Part shown: positions 1-8,481 of the stretch, one piece after another | Position numbering within the stretch: position 1 is the stretch's first letter | How the letters are laid out: each line of letters begins with the position of its first letter | Origin: a gamma proteobacterium endosymbiont of Lamellibrachia anaximandri | GTDB taxonomy: Bacteria > Pseudomonadota > Gammaproteobacteria > Chromatiales > Chromatiaceae | NCBI GenBank assembly: GCA_016756855.1 | Contig: JAESPD010000016.1 | Location: 1-64,000 of the forward strand | Reading direction: 5' to 3' | Length of the DNA: 64,000 nt | Position numbers and translations under genes: made by a program | The notes under the pieces: generated by a model | What the model saw: only the letters and a program-made list of their open reading frames with translations | The model's database searches: none | Told to the model about the DNA's origin: nothing

Positions 1-42
1 TTTGTTCACTGGCGTGAGGGGATGAAAGGTGCGTTTGCTTGA
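1..42 (+). CDS. C-terminal end of a group II intron maturase/reverse transcriptase (partial)
   Basis: Frame 1 reads thirteen residues, FVHWREGMKGAFA, then TGA at 40-42. The HW-R-G pattern resembles the extreme C-terminus of group II intron-encoded reverse transcriptase/maturases. The stop lies four bases before a recognisable intron domain V, which is where such ORFs commonly end. The gene starts outside the window. With so few residues the assignment rests mainly on the adjacent domains V and VI. Confidence 0.5.
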   Translation, partial: FVHWREGMKGAFA

Positions 43-120
43 TGGGAGCGGTATGAGCGGAGACGTTCACGTACCGTTCTGCGAGAGGCTGAGGGTGAGA
101 GTCCCTTGGTCTACTCTCCT
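1..120 (+). mobile_element. 3' end of a group II intron (domains V and VI)
   Basis: Positions 46-79 fold as a canonical 34-nt domain V: an 8-bp stem GAGCGGTA/TACCGTTC that contains the catalytic AGC, a 2-nt CG bulge (70-71), an upper stem TGAGCG/CGTTCA and a GAGA tetraloop (60-63). Positions 83-116 form domain VI, a long stem closed by a 7-nt loop (96-102) with one unpaired A at 113 in the branch-point position. The intron should end within about ten bases of A113; the exact 3' splice site is not certain because the expected terminal AY is not evident. It lies antisense to the gene ending at 67. Confidence 0.8.
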
Positions 121-930
121 CTTGGTTGACTGGATTAACTGGGTAAGTTGATTGTCTTTGATGCTGGTCAGGATGTCGGGACTGCTTTCCAACATAAATT
201 GCCGCCCCAAGCTTCCCATAATGGCGACACCGGTTTGGATGTTTGCGCTCACCTGCTGCAGGTTGGCTGTACGACTCAATAGTTGCTCGCCAACCTGGTC
301 ACGAAATTGGAATGCAATTGTTGCTTCCGGCTCTTCCACGTCCTCTATATCCTGAAGATCCTGTATCTTTTTGTAGAGTTTGCGAATACGTCGTTTGGCC
401 CGTTTATTGGCGAAGTTGATTTTTCCCGCAATGCCTTCGGCAATCTTTTGGATCTCCTGAATCGATGAATCCATCTTTTCAGCGTAGTTCTTCTGTTCGT
501 TATTGATTTGCAGGATGGTTTTCTTATTTTCAAATAGAACGGTGTCTGCACTTATAAAAACGCTATACGCTTCTTCAAGTGCAGCGAGAGGCTCTATTAC
601 GCTGCTATCGTCCCCTGCAGCCTGCCGTGCGCTGCTCATTGCAGAAGTGAACATCGATTCCAATGAATCACGATCCAGCATGCCCGCCAGTTTCTCTGAG
701 GAATCGCTGCTGATAACCCTTAACTGACGTCCAATGACACCTGTAATGGCACTCTTGATCTCGCTGTTAGCTAGCTGAAGTGGCTTGGCTTTATCGGTGA
801 CTACCTGCTGGTTTTTAGAAACGCTTTGATAGGAGACTAAAGAGGTAAGAACCATTATCAAAACAGTTGTTACAGCAATAAGCACCCAGACTACTAGAAG
901 TCCCTTGATTGTTATGTTGTTTTTTTTCAT
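67..930 (-). CDS. Chemoreceptor/PilJ-like sensor N-terminal fragment, apparently interrupted by a group II intron
   Basis: The product (287 aa) starts with a Lys/Asn-rich cytoplasmic end and one strong transmembrane helix at about residues 9-31. A helical extracytoplasmic region follows (about 45-260), with a basic coiled-coil stretch near 175-195. This resembles the periplasmic sensor part of methyl-accepting or PilJ-like proteins. No second membrane helix, HAMP or MA signalling domain follows. The last ~17 codons are antisense to intron domains V/VI, so the native frame seems to be cut near position 120, with the rest of the gene beyond the intron and outside the window. It is probably a non-functional 5' fragment. 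The sensor family assignment is tentative. Confidence 0.6.
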   Translation of the reverse strand: MKKNNITIKGLLVVWVLIAVTTVLIMVLTSLVSYQSVSKNQQVVTDKAKPLQLANSEIKSAITGVIGRQLRVISSDSSEKLAGMLDRDSLESMFTSAMSSARQAAGDDSSVIEPLAALEEAYSVFISADTVLFENKKTILQINNEQKNYAEKMDSSIQEIQKIAEGIAGKINFANKRAKRRIRKLYKKIQDLQDIEDVEEPEATIAFQFRDQVGEQLLSRTANLQQVSANIQTGVAIMGSLGRQFMLESSPDILTSIKDNQLTQLIQSTKRRVDQGTLTLSLSQNGT

Positions 931-956
931 CGTTATTTCCTTAATACAGCGAGCAA

Positions 957-1002
957 CCCAAAACAGTAGCGGGAGAGGTAGCCACCCCCACCTCTCCCGC
1001 TT
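957..1002 (-). terminator. Rho-independent-type terminator of the ABC binding-protein gene
   Basis: A perfect 12-bp stem (969-980 with 991-1002) with a 10-nt loop lies 5 bp after the stop of the minus-strand gene. On the transcript it is followed by ACTGTTTTGG, a short imperfect U tract. Confidence 0.6.
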
Positions 1003-1007
1003 CAGGT

Positions 1008-2183
1008 TCAGATTTCAGACCAGTTGAAGGCGATAAACTGTCCCTGCTTGATCATGGTCGGCCATAACTTGTGGCTTGCTTGATGCTCCGTCTTGCTGAA
1101 ACCAACCTTGCTGCCGATATCAATCTTAGGGGCGGCCAGAGACTCCAGTCCATCTACGATGCTCTCTCTGCTGGGATTGGAACCGGCATTTTCCATGCCT
1201 TCCGCAAACAGCTTGGCTACCAGGTAACCCTCCAGTGAAACAAAACCAGGCTTGGCATTGGCATCATAGGCTTTGAGAGCATCCCGATACTCTTTCACCG
1301 TGGCATGGTCGGTATTGAAGTGTGGTACCACCTGAGTCACGATGACGCCGTCACCCTTGTCGCCCAGTGCCTTGGCCAGCGCTGTGCTGCCGACAAATGA
1401 GACGTTCAGGAACTTGGCGTCCGGCAGGTCTTCCTTGGCCATTTTTATAAACTTGGCGCAGGGTCCATAGGCTCCCACCATGATGATTGCCTTGGGCTCA
1501 ACCTCAGCATCAAGGATAGTTCCCAGACCCTCTTCTACATTCAGCGTGTTACGGGTGTAGCGGCCGTGTGTCAGTTTTTCAGGACTTGCAACGCCTTTGG
1601 CCTTCAGAGCCTTCATTGCGCCTTTGTAACCTGCATCACCATAACCGTCATTTTGGGTAAAAAAGGCGATCTCTTCGGCTTTGATTCCAGAGGAGAGAAG
1701 ACCATCGACCATCGCCGCAGTCTCTTCCGCATAGCTTGCCCGATAATTGATGATATAGCGGTCAGGTGGGGATTGGCGCAGAACACCAGCCCCGGTGAAG
1801 GCGCCAAACAAGAGCGTCTTTTTCTCATTGGAGATCGGCACGCTGACGATCGCAGTGGGTGTTCCAACATTCCCCATCACTGCCACCACCTTCTCTTCAT
1901 CGATAAGTTTGTGCATGTTTGGGGCGGCCTTGGCAGGCTCATAGCCATCATCCAGGGCAACCAGTTTCAGGGTATTGCCATTGATTCCTTTTTTATTGAC
2001 TTGTTTGAAATATGCTTCAACGCCTGTTTTCATGTCTTGGCCCAAGGCTTGGGCAGGGCCACTCAGAGCGGCTGACATGCCCACCTTGATCTCAGCCGCC
2101 TGAGCAGCAGAGAAGCCAAATATGCAAGTGACCAGCAGAGAAATAGCAGTTTTACGAAAATGAGGAAGAAATGGTGTGTTCAT
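1008..2183 (-). CDS. Branched-chain amino-acid-type ABC transporter periplasmic binding protein
   Basis: The 391-aa protein has an N-terminal signal peptide ending near AAQA (about residue 29). A type I periplasmic-binding fold of the LivK/Peripla_BP_6 family follows: the start is IKVGMSAALSGPAQALGQDM, with characteristic VVAVMGNVGTPTA and IAFFTQNDGYGDAGY segments. Family members bind branched-chain amino acids, urea, amides or short carboxylates for a LivFGHM-type importer. No permease or ATPase gene is adjacent, so it is an orphan here; some such orphans serve as ligand presenters for sensory proteins, and the neighbouring gene is a sensor fragment. The substrate cannot be predicted. Confidence 0.85.
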   Translation of the reverse strand: MNTPFLPHFRKTAISLLVTCIFGFSAAQAAEIKVGMSAALSGPAQALGQDMKTGVEAYFKQVNKKGINGNTLKLVALDDGYEPAKAAPNMHKLIDEEKVVAVMGNVGTPTAIVSVPISNEKKTLLFGAFTGAGVLRQSPPDRYIINYRASYAEETAAMVDGLLSSGIKAEEIAFFTQNDGYGDAGYKGAMKALKAKGVASPEKLTHGRYTRNTLNVEEGLGTILDAEVEPKAIIMVGAYGPCAKFIKMAKEDLPDAKFLNVSFVGSTALAKALGDKGDGVIVTQVVPHFNTDHATVKEYRDALKAYDANAKPGFVSLEGYLVAKLFAEGMENAGSNPSRESIVDGLESLAAPKIDIGSKVGFSKTEHQASHKLWPTMIKQGQFIAFNWSEI

Positions 2184-2480
2184 TACAGCTCCTGTAAGCC
2201 CTTGAAAAAACTGGGTATCGGGTCAACGAATCAAGTCAACACCCAAGTCATAGAGTGGGTCATCCATGGTTCGAAACCCGCTACTGAACACATCTATCGG
2301 CCCCTCTTTTTAAATCTTTAAGAAAATCAGGGTTTACTCACATGTTTCCCCGAAAGAGACGATCTTTATGTTGCTTAAGTGGACTTTGGGTCAGATAATC
2401 TTTTCCCTTTATCCTCCCTGTCTTTGCTTGGGATGATCGGCTGAACCCGTGATAATTACATCGATAGAGCATTACCTTTC
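2184..2480. other. Intergenic region between divergent genes
   Basis: This 297-bp stretch separates the divergent binding-protein gene and sbcB and must contain both promoters. It is AT-rich around 2305-2345. I see no clear -35/-10 pair, small ORF or RNA structure that I can support. Confidence 0.4.
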
Positions 2481-3914
2481 ATGACATTCTCCTTCTTTTG
2501 GCACGACTACGAGACTTGGGGCGCCAATCCCCGCTGGGATCGGCCCGCCCAGTTTGCGGGGCTGCGCACGGATGAGGCGCTGAACCCGGTGGGGGAGCCG
2601 CTGGTCATCTACTGCAAACCCGCCGATGACATGCTGCCCCAGCCGGAGGCCTGCATGGTGACCGGTATCACCCCGCAGAAGGCCTTGGCTGAGGGGGTTG
2701 TCGAGGCAGAATTCATGGGACGCATTCACCAGGAGATGGCCCGTCCCGGCACTTGTGGAGTGGGATACAACACGATTCGTTTCGATGACGAAGTTACCCG
2801 ATACGGGTTCTACCGTAACTTTTTCGATCCCTATGCCCGTGAATGGCAGAATGGCAACTCCCGCTGGGACATCATCGACATGGTCAGGTTGACCCATGCG
2901 CTACGTCCTGAAGGGATCGAGTGGCCCCGGCACCCGGACGGCAAACCCAGTTTTCGTCTGGAGCATCTGACCGCCGCCAATGGTATCTCCCACCAATCGG
3001 CCCACGATGCGCTCTCGGATGTGCATGCCACCATTGCCATGGCCCGGCTGGTGAAAGAGAAACAACCGCGACTCTACGACTATATCTTCAAGCTGCGCAA
3101 GAAACAGGCAGTGGAGGAGATGCTCAATCTGCAGGCGCGCAAGCCGGTGCTGCATGTCTCATCGATGTATCCTGCCGAACATGGCTGTATCGCGATGGTG
3201 ATGCCCCTGTCAGCCCACCCGACCAATTCTAACGGCGTGATCGTATTCGATCTCCGTTATGACCCGACCCCACTGCTCACCCTGAGTGAGGATGAGATCC
3301 ACCAGCGCCTTTTTACCCCTGCGGCAGACCTGCCTGAGGGGGTGGAGCGGATGCCCCTGAAGACGGTGCATCTCAACAAATGTCCGGTGGTGGTGCCGAT
3401 GAATACCCTGTCTGAAGCGGCTGCCGAACGTTGGGGGATCGATGTCAGGCAGGGAGAACAGTATCGGGAAACCCTACTGGCGGCAGACGGGTTGAAGGAA
3501 AAACTTAGCCGCATCCACCAAATGACCACCTTCGATAAGGTGTCGGATCCCGATCAGAATCTCTATGGCGGCGGCTTTTTCAGTGCGGATGATCGCCGTC
3601 GCATGGACCGGATCAGGACCACTGTTCCTGGAGATCTGAGCAGTTTCCCCGAGGTTTTCGACGATCAACGGTTGCCCGAGATGCTGTTTCGTTACCGTGC
3701 CCGCAACTGGCCGGAGACACTTTCAGAGGAAGAGCGGGAGCGCTGGGAGGAGTATCGGCAGGCCAGGCTGTTTGATCCGGGAGAGGGGGCAGGGTTGTCG
3801 ATGGACGACTACCTGGCGCGCTTGGACGAGATGGAGTTGGATGAATCCCTGCCGCTGGAGAGGCGCAGAATCATCCCTGAACTGCTGGCCTGGGCAGAGA
3901 GGCTGGCGGGCTGA
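2481..3914 (+). CDS. sbcB: Exodeoxyribonuclease I
   Basis: The 477-aa product matches the full length of bacterial exonuclease I, which degrades single-stranded DNA 3' to 5' in recombination and mismatch repair. The N-terminal DEDDh nuclease domain is intact: HDYETWGANP supplies the first acidic pair, GYNTIRFDDEV the second motif, and NGISHQSAHDALSDVHATIAMA the His-Asp motif. The SH3-like and C-terminal helical exonuclease domains follow from about residue 200. The ATG at 2481 directly begins the conserved MTFSFFWHDYET start. It is a single gene followed by a palindromic repeat. Confidence 0.95.
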   Translation: MTFSFFWHDYETWGANPRWDRPAQFAGLRTDEALNPVGEPLVIYCKPADDMLPQPEACMVTGITPQKALAEGVVEAEFMGRIHQEMARPGTCGVGYNTIRFDDEVTRYGFYRNFFDPYAREWQNGNSRWDIIDMVRLTHALRPEGIEWPRHPDGKPSFRLEHLTAANGISHQSAHDALSDVHATIAMARLVKEKQPRLYDYIFKLRKKQAVEEMLNLQARKPVLHVSSMYPAEHGCIAMVMPLSAHPTNSNGVIVFDLRYDPTPLLTLSEDEIHQRLFTPAADLPEGVERMPLKTVHLNKCPVVVPMNTLSEAAAERWGIDVRQGEQYRETLLAADGLKEKLSRIHQMTTFDKVSDPDQNLYGGGFFSADDRRRMDRIRTTVPGDLSSFPEVFDDQRLPEMLFRYRARNWPETLSEEERERWEEYRQARLFDPGEGAGLSMDDYLARLDEMELDESLPLERRRIIPELLAWAERLAG

Positions 3915-3926
3915 GACCGCTAAAGA

Positions 3927-4018
3927 GTAGGCCTGATCAAGCGCAGCGGATCAGGCGATTTCCGGCCGCCAGGCGGCATGCGGTGTTTGCCGGTTCCGCT
4001 ACGCTTGAACCGGCCTAC
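3927..4018. repeat. REP-like palindromic pair, family 1
   Basis: Two hairpins lie in opposite orientation: GCCTGATCAAGCG with its partner (3931-3956), and GCCGGTTCCGC with its partner (3989-4014). They are bounded by GTAGGCC and GGCCTAC at the outer ends. Similar core units with CGC(A/T)GCGG centres recur at 11692, 31166 and 47681. Confidence 0.7.
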
Positions 4019-4037
4019 ACTTCGGAGCGGCGACTCC

Positions 4038-4325
4038 TCAGTCGTCCTCAATCCATCCCTGCAGGGCTGCGATCACAGCCTTCGCCTGGTCCTTGCTGGA
4101 GATGTTGAACTTGGACTTCGCCTGATACTCCCCATTGCGCTTCTGAAAGCGGCGGATGGTGTATTTTTCCTGGCCATACTCCTCTTTGCCCCGGTTCCAC
4201 TCCTGGAAACGGAAGATGATGGTGGTCCAGGCACCCTTGGTGAGTATTACCTTGTCCAGTTCCTTGACGATGTCGATGCCGTCTTCGGTGTAGTTGACGG
4301 TGAGTTCTTCGGGAGTCGATGCCAT
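4038..4325 (-). CDS. Small conserved protein, possibly PC4-like nucleic-acid binding
   Basis: A 95-aa acidic/basic mixed protein without signal peptide or membrane segment. The sequence runs as beta-rich stretches (ELTVNYTEDGIDIVKEL, WTTIIFRFQEW, YTIRRFQKRNGEYQAKSKFNISS) and then a helix (KDQAKAVIAALQGWIED). Four strands and a C-terminal helix recall the PC4/YdbC-type ssDNA-binding fold; this is inference from pattern only. The gene lies alone, antisense between sbcB and the ankyrin lipoprotein. The ATG at 4325 is the only early start. Confidence 0.7.
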   Translation of the reverse strand: MASTPEELTVNYTEDGIDIVKELDKVILTKGAWTTIIFRFQEWNRGKEEYGQEKYTIRRFQKRNGEYQAKSKFNISSKDQAKAVIAALQGWIEDD

Positions 4326-4423
4326 AGCTGTTTCACTTCGAATCGGTTATGTGTGATTGGCGGAATATACATGGCTTGCCGGGATATTTCATGTGGCGTG
4401 AGCTATCTCCCCAAAGCCTTTAT

Positions 4424-5071
4424 CTATGGAGCGGTGACAACGCCAAATCTTTTCAGCATATCGGAGATGTCTTTCGAGCCGGTCTGTTGGGCTATTCCGA
4501 GCGGGGTTTGGCCGGCAGCGTTGATCGCGTTCAGATCTATGCCCCCGGTGATAAGGTGTTTGGCGGCAATGCGTTGATCTTTCGATGCCGCAATGTGCAG
4601 TGCGTTGTTGCCCTCGTCATCCACCGTATTGATGTCAGCGCCCTGTTTGAGGAGAAAATCGAGTACATCGCGGTCCAGGCTGCCGGCAGCGGCTGTCTTC
4701 AACAATAAATTGTTGGCATCGAGGCGGGCGCCCTGCTTTGCCAGATAGGCGGCCGCCAGGGTGCGTCTTGCCAGTAATGCCGTCCCCAGGGACGTCTGTC
4801 CTGCGGCATCCAGCTGATCAATGGCAGCGCCGTTCTTTAACAGTATCTTGATCACCACCAGTCGGCCCTTCTCTGCGGCCACGTGAAGTGCGGAGCGGCC
4901 ATCCGGGCCTGGGGCATTCACATCAGCGTCCCAGTAGAGGTTTCGCTCTATCTGGTCGATATCACCAACGTGCACCGCACGGTAGAGATTGACGGTTGGA
5001 GGTTCCTGTGCGCTGCAGGCGATGAGCAAAAGCGCGTAAGCTGAGATGGCGATAAGGAGGAATCGTTGCAT
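4424..5071 (-). CDS. Ankyrin-repeat lipoprotein
   Basis: The 215-aa product begins with a lipoprotein signal (LLLIAC, lipidated Cys19). Four to five ankyrin repeats follow, with recognisable GRSALHVAAEKG, GQTSLGTAL, GNNALHIAASKD and GQTPLGIAQQTG units spaced about 33 residues apart. Such proteins sit in the periplasm or at the outer membrane and bind partner proteins; no partner is indicated by the neighbours. The start ATG at 5071 is preceded on the minus strand by a purine-rich stretch. Function is otherwise unknown. Confidence 0.8.
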   Translation of the reverse strand: MQRFLLIAISAYALLLIACSAQEPPTVNLYRAVHVGDIDQIERNLYWDADVNAPGPDGRSALHVAAEKGRLVVIKILLKNGAAIDQLDAAGQTSLGTALLARRTLAAAYLAKQGARLDANNLLLKTAAAGSLDRDVLDFLLKQGADINTVDDEGNNALHIAASKDQRIAAKHLITGGIDLNAINAAGQTPLGIAQQTGSKDISDMLKRFGVVTAP

Positions 5072-5162
5072 ATGACGATGTTAAATCGATAGCTGATGAT
5101 CCTGCAACCTGTTAATAGCGTTAATAGCCAGATGAGCGGCGGGCGTGATACTGTTTCGCCCC

Positions 5163-5558
5163 ATGATTACAAAGATTCTCTTTACCCTTGGCGTGATCGG
5201 CATCGCCTGGCTGGTGATACGGCAGCGCTCGCGGCGTGCTGAGGTGACGGCAACCGAACAGCCCAAGCGGGTCGCTGCGCCGCAGCGCAAGGAATCGAAT
5301 CCTACCCCCCGGCTGGCCGCCTATGGCCTGATTGTATTCATGATATTGGCGAGTGGAGTTTTTCTCTACCTGCAGTGGCGGGATGAGTATCGGATTGTCA
5401 CGGTGCGTGTCATCAATTCCCAGACCGGGGATACGGTGAGTTACGAGGCCCGAAGGGGCGATGTGGAAGCCAGAGAATTCGTTACGCTGGATGGCCGCTC
5501 TGTCAACGTTGCTGCGGTTGAACGGATTGAGACAGGCGCTGAATCCAGGGTCGAATAG
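5163..5558 (+). CDS. Small two-helix membrane protein of unknown function
   Basis: From ATG 5163 the product is 131 aa; an in-frame GTG at 5145 would add six residues and neither has a convincing ribosome site. It has an N-terminal membrane helix (ITKILFTLGVIGIAWLVI), a basic Pro-rich loop, and a second helix (AAYGLIVFMILASGVFLYL). A soluble C-terminal part follows with a V-x-V-I-N-S-Q-T-G-D-x-V-x-Y-E-A pattern. I recognise no family. It precedes the potassium-channel gene by about 80 bp and could be co-transcribed with it. Confidence 0.65.
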   Translation: MITKILFTLGVIGIAWLVIRQRSRRAEVTATEQPKRVAAPQRKESNPTPRLAAYGLIVFMILASGVFLYLQWRDEYRIVTVRVINSQTGDTVSYEARRGDVEAREFVTLDGRSVNVAAVERIETGAESRVE

Positions 5559-5636
5559 TGTAGAGCCGCCAGTTTTTGCCGATAAGCGTTATCATGTCGC
5601 TGTTATCCGACATCCATTTCACCCTACCGGCATAAG

Positions 5637-7232
5637 ATGGACAATACACACCGGCTGATCCAAACCAGTTACAAGTTGAAAGATTCGGTTCGCTACCGGC
5701 GCGCCAAGAATTTTTTCTATGATCTGCTGGAGAACCCCAAGGCGCGGATCCGTCCCTATTTCGATGTTTTCATGATCCTGCTGGTGGTGAGCAGCGTCTG
5801 GGTGCTGATCTACGATGTGCGTCATGATATGGGGCTGTTTGATGATCTCTTCGAGTGGGTTGCGGTCACCATCTTCATCATTGAATATTTGCTGCGCTTC
5901 TGGATTTATAATGACAGCCATAAGGTGATTCTCAGCCACTATGAACGGGCTGAGTTTATCAATCAGCCCTTCCATGCGTGGCCGGCGCTGCGCGAAGTGT
6001 TGGCCAAAAAATGGGAATATATGACGCAACCCCTTGCGATCATCGACCTGCTGGCGATCATCCCGACCTACCGTCCCCTGCGTTTTTTGCGCATCTTTCT
6101 ACTCTTCCGGCTATTTAAGCTGTTCCGTTATACCCGCAGTATCAGCGAATTCGTCAAGGTACTGAATGAGAAACGGATCGAGCTTTTCACGCTGTTCATC
6201 TTCATGGCCTTCATCACCTTTACGGCCGCCACCGCACTCTTTTTTTTCGAGACGGATGTGGCAGACGGAAAAGGGGTCGGCAGCTTTTTTGAGAGTATCT
6301 ATTGGGCATTGGTGACCATGTCCACTGTGGGGTACGGTGATATCACGCCGCATACCACCGAAGGTCGGGTGGTGACGATTATTCTCATCATTGCCGGACT
6401 GGGGGTGATCTCGTTTTTTACCTCGATCATTGTCTCCGCCTTTAGCGAGAAGATGCACGAGATCCGTGCGCAACGGGTTTTTTCCGAGGTGGAGCGCAAG
6501 CATATCGATCTCATTGTCTGTGGTTACGGTCGCGTGGGGCAGGTGGTGGCTGATCAGCTTGCCCTCGACCAGCGGCAGTTCGTGCTGGTTGATCCGCTGG
6601 AGAACAACGTCCGCCTGGCCAAGCAGAAGGGGTATCTGGCGGCTCTGGGCGACGCGGCGGACAGTGCTCTGCTGGAGAGTCTGGGTATTACAACTCAGGC
6701 GAAAAGATTACTCTGTCTCACAGGTGATGATGTGGCGAATGTCTATATCACCCTCTCAGCCCGCCAGATGAATCCGGAGATTGAAATTATCTCCCGCGCC
6801 AACCATCGGGAGAATGTGACCAAACTGCGTTTGGCTGGGGCCGATCATACGGTTGCCCCCTATGAGATCGTAGGATTGATTGCAGCGGAGTATGTAGGCC
6901 AGCCGGTCGCTTTTGAGGCGATTTACGGCATGTTGACCGGACAGAACGATGTCGGGATAGAAGCGGTGCGGGTGCGTAGCGGTTCCGTATTGGATGGGCG
7001 GTGCATGGCTGATATCGGCTTTCGTCAACGTAAGCTGATCCCCTTTGGCGTGGTAAGGGAGGGCGGTTGTCCGGCCGATGGTTCATCCGGTACCTATGAG
7101 ATCGAGGACCGCTGTTTCCATTTCAATCCAACCCCGGATTTTGAGTTGCAGGCTGGGGATCTGGTGGTGATGTTTGGCCACGAATACAGCGTGGTCCATT
7201 TTCGTGACTGTCTGGAACGGGGGACACTTTGA
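5637..7232 (+). CDS. Voltage-gated-type K+ channel with cytosolic RCK (TrkA-N/TrkA-C) domain
   Basis: The 531-aa protein has a six-helix ion-channel domain (about residues 35-265). It includes an Arg-containing S4-like helix (RPLRFLRIFLLFRLFKLFRY) and the selectivity filter STVGYGD, followed by pore-lining S6. A Rossmann RCK domain begins at DLIVCGYGRVG (GxGxxG nucleotide motif), and a TrkA-C domain lies near the C-terminus. Such channels mediate K+ flux gated by nucleotide or ion binding at the RCK ring. A second RCK protein follows 65 bp downstream, suggesting a hetero-assembly or a shared regulator. Confidence 0.9.
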   Translation: MDNTHRLIQTSYKLKDSVRYRRAKNFFYDLLENPKARIRPYFDVFMILLVVSSVWVLIYDVRHDMGLFDDLFEWVAVTIFIIEYLLRFWIYNDSHKVILSHYERAEFINQPFHAWPALREVLAKKWEYMTQPLAIIDLLAIIPTYRPLRFLRIFLLFRLFKLFRYTRSISEFVKVLNEKRIELFTLFIFMAFITFTAATALFFFETDVADGKGVGSFFESIYWALVTMSTVGYGDITPHTTEGRVVTIILIIAGLGVISFFTSIIVSAFSEKMHEIRAQRVFSEVERKHIDLIVCGYGRVGQVVADQLALDQRQFVLVDPLENNVRLAKQKGYLAALGDAADSALLESLGITTQAKRLLCLTGDDVANVYITLSARQMNPEIEIISRANHRENVTKLRLAGADHTVAPYEIVGLIAAEYVGQPVAFEAIYGMLTGQNDVGIEAVRVRSGSVLDGRCMADIGFRQRKLIPFGVVREGGCPADGSSGTYEIEDRCFHFNPTPDFELQAGDLVVMFGHEYSVVHFRDCLERGTL

Positions 7233-7297
7233 GTGCTCCTTGCCATGAACGCTGACAAACTCACTGAATCTGTAATTATCACGTTGAAGGAGCACTG

Positions 7298-8017
7298 ATG
7301 GGACGCAGTGACACCCTGATCTTCGGTTGTGGTCCCATGGGGCAGGAGGTTGCCGAGCAGTTGATCGGCAGGAAACTGCCTGTCTATCTGTACAGCAGCG
7401 ACCTGGACCGGGTGGCAGAGGTATTGGCCAAGGGCTTCGATGCGGCGGTGCTCGATTACACTGACGATGACAAGCTCCGCCAAGTCGGTATCGGGGAGTG
7501 GGTCAAGGTTATCTTCTGCCTGTTTCCCGAAGAGGCGAAAAACGTCTTTCTCACCCTGTCGGCCCGTGCCCTTGATCCCGATCTGAAGATCATCTGTGTA
7601 TCAGAGTCTCCCCAGTCCGGGCAGAAATTGTTTGCGGCCGGCGCCAGCAAGGTCATAGATCCCTACGAGATCAGTGGGCGCAAGGTGCATGAGTTGATCG
7701 CCCGGCCGATGATCGTTGATATGCTCGAACACACAGTCTTCGGCAAACACCTCGACATTGCCGAGATCGAGATACCATCGGACTCCTGTCTCTCAGGCAA
7801 TCCTCTCAGCGCTCTGGATTTGGGAGGGCGCTATAATGTGGTTCTGATGGGCGTGGTGGATGTCGAGATGAGTGACAGCCTTATCTTCAGCACCAGCGGC
7901 GTCGACCATAAACTGGATGCCGGGGATATGCTTGTGGTAATTGGCCCGGCGCTCGAGATCACCCGTCTGAAGGGTGATCTCGAAGAGGATAGAACAGCTC
8001 AGTTACTGGGGGGCTGA
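7298..8017 (+). CDS. Stand-alone TrkA-N/TrkA-C (RCK) regulatory protein
   Basis: The 239-aa soluble protein has an N-terminal Rossmann domain with the nucleotide-binding motif FGCGPMGQEV (about residues 7-16) and a C-terminal TrkA-C domain. It lacks membrane helices. Typical TrkA has two RCK copies (about 458 aa), so this is a single-copy form. The position just after the channel gene, in the same direction, suggests it binds and regulates that channel. A Shine-Dalgarno (GAAGGAG) lies at the right distance from ATG 7298. Confidence 0.85.
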   Translation: MGRSDTLIFGCGPMGQEVAEQLIGRKLPVYLYSSDLDRVAEVLAKGFDAAVLDYTDDDKLRQVGIGEWVKVIFCLFPEEAKNVFLTLSARALDPDLKIICVSESPQSGQKLFAAGASKVIDPYEISGRKVHELIARPMIVDMLEHTVFGKHLDIAEIEIPSDSCLSGNPLSALDLGGRYNVVLMGVVDVEMSDSLIFSTSGVDHKLDAGDMLVVIGPALEITRLKGDLEEDRTAQLLGG

Positions 8018-8344
8018 CAGGAGATTTGCCAGGGTTGCTGATGCATTGCCTGTCTGTGCCTGCATCACCGTTTGCGGTGTCGTGCCCAGACGTTCCAGCA
8101 CCTGATCCAACAGTGAACGTGCCTGCTCGGGTGTTTCGAGTGCCCCTTCCGGTCGGTTCTGTTCCAGCTCAAAAAGCTGGCGTGCCCCATCAATCTGTAC
8201 ATCGGTCGCCGCTGGCTCCGCACCCTGGGCTTTTACAGGTGTCTCTCCAGCTTCCTCCTGGCCTTTTGCTGCGGTACGGTTTGAGTGTGGTGAAGACCCG
8301 GTTGAGAGGGTAACCGGTTTGTCGCCATTGATGGGGTTGACCAT
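8003..8344 (-). CDS. Small conserved hypothetical protein
   Basis: A 113-aa hydrophilic protein: a low-complexity Ser/Gly/Thr-rich N-terminal half followed by a helical C-terminal half (ARSLLDQVLERLGTTPQTVMQAQTG). The last 15 bp overlap the end of the convergent RCK gene. On the minus strand a Shine-Dalgarno (CAGGAG) precedes ATG 8344. No signal peptide or membrane segment is present. The overall pattern recalls small flagellar or secretion accessory proteins, but I cannot assign a family. Confidence 0.6.
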   Translation of the reverse strand: MVNPINGDKPVTLSTGSSPHSNRTAAKGQEEAGETPVKAQGAEPAATDVQIDGARQLFELEQNRPEGALETPEQARSLLDQVLERLGTTPQTVMQAQTGNASATLANLLSAPQ

Positions 8345-8481
8345 GTTTCATCTCCTGTTGCGTCGAAAGTTTGACGTATTCAGTATATATTCATGTTTTA
8401 TCACCTAAGCTGCGAGAAACGTGCCAATTTATGCTTGATGGAAAGTATGGTTGGCTCAAAATATCTGGTGAAAGGTGCGCT

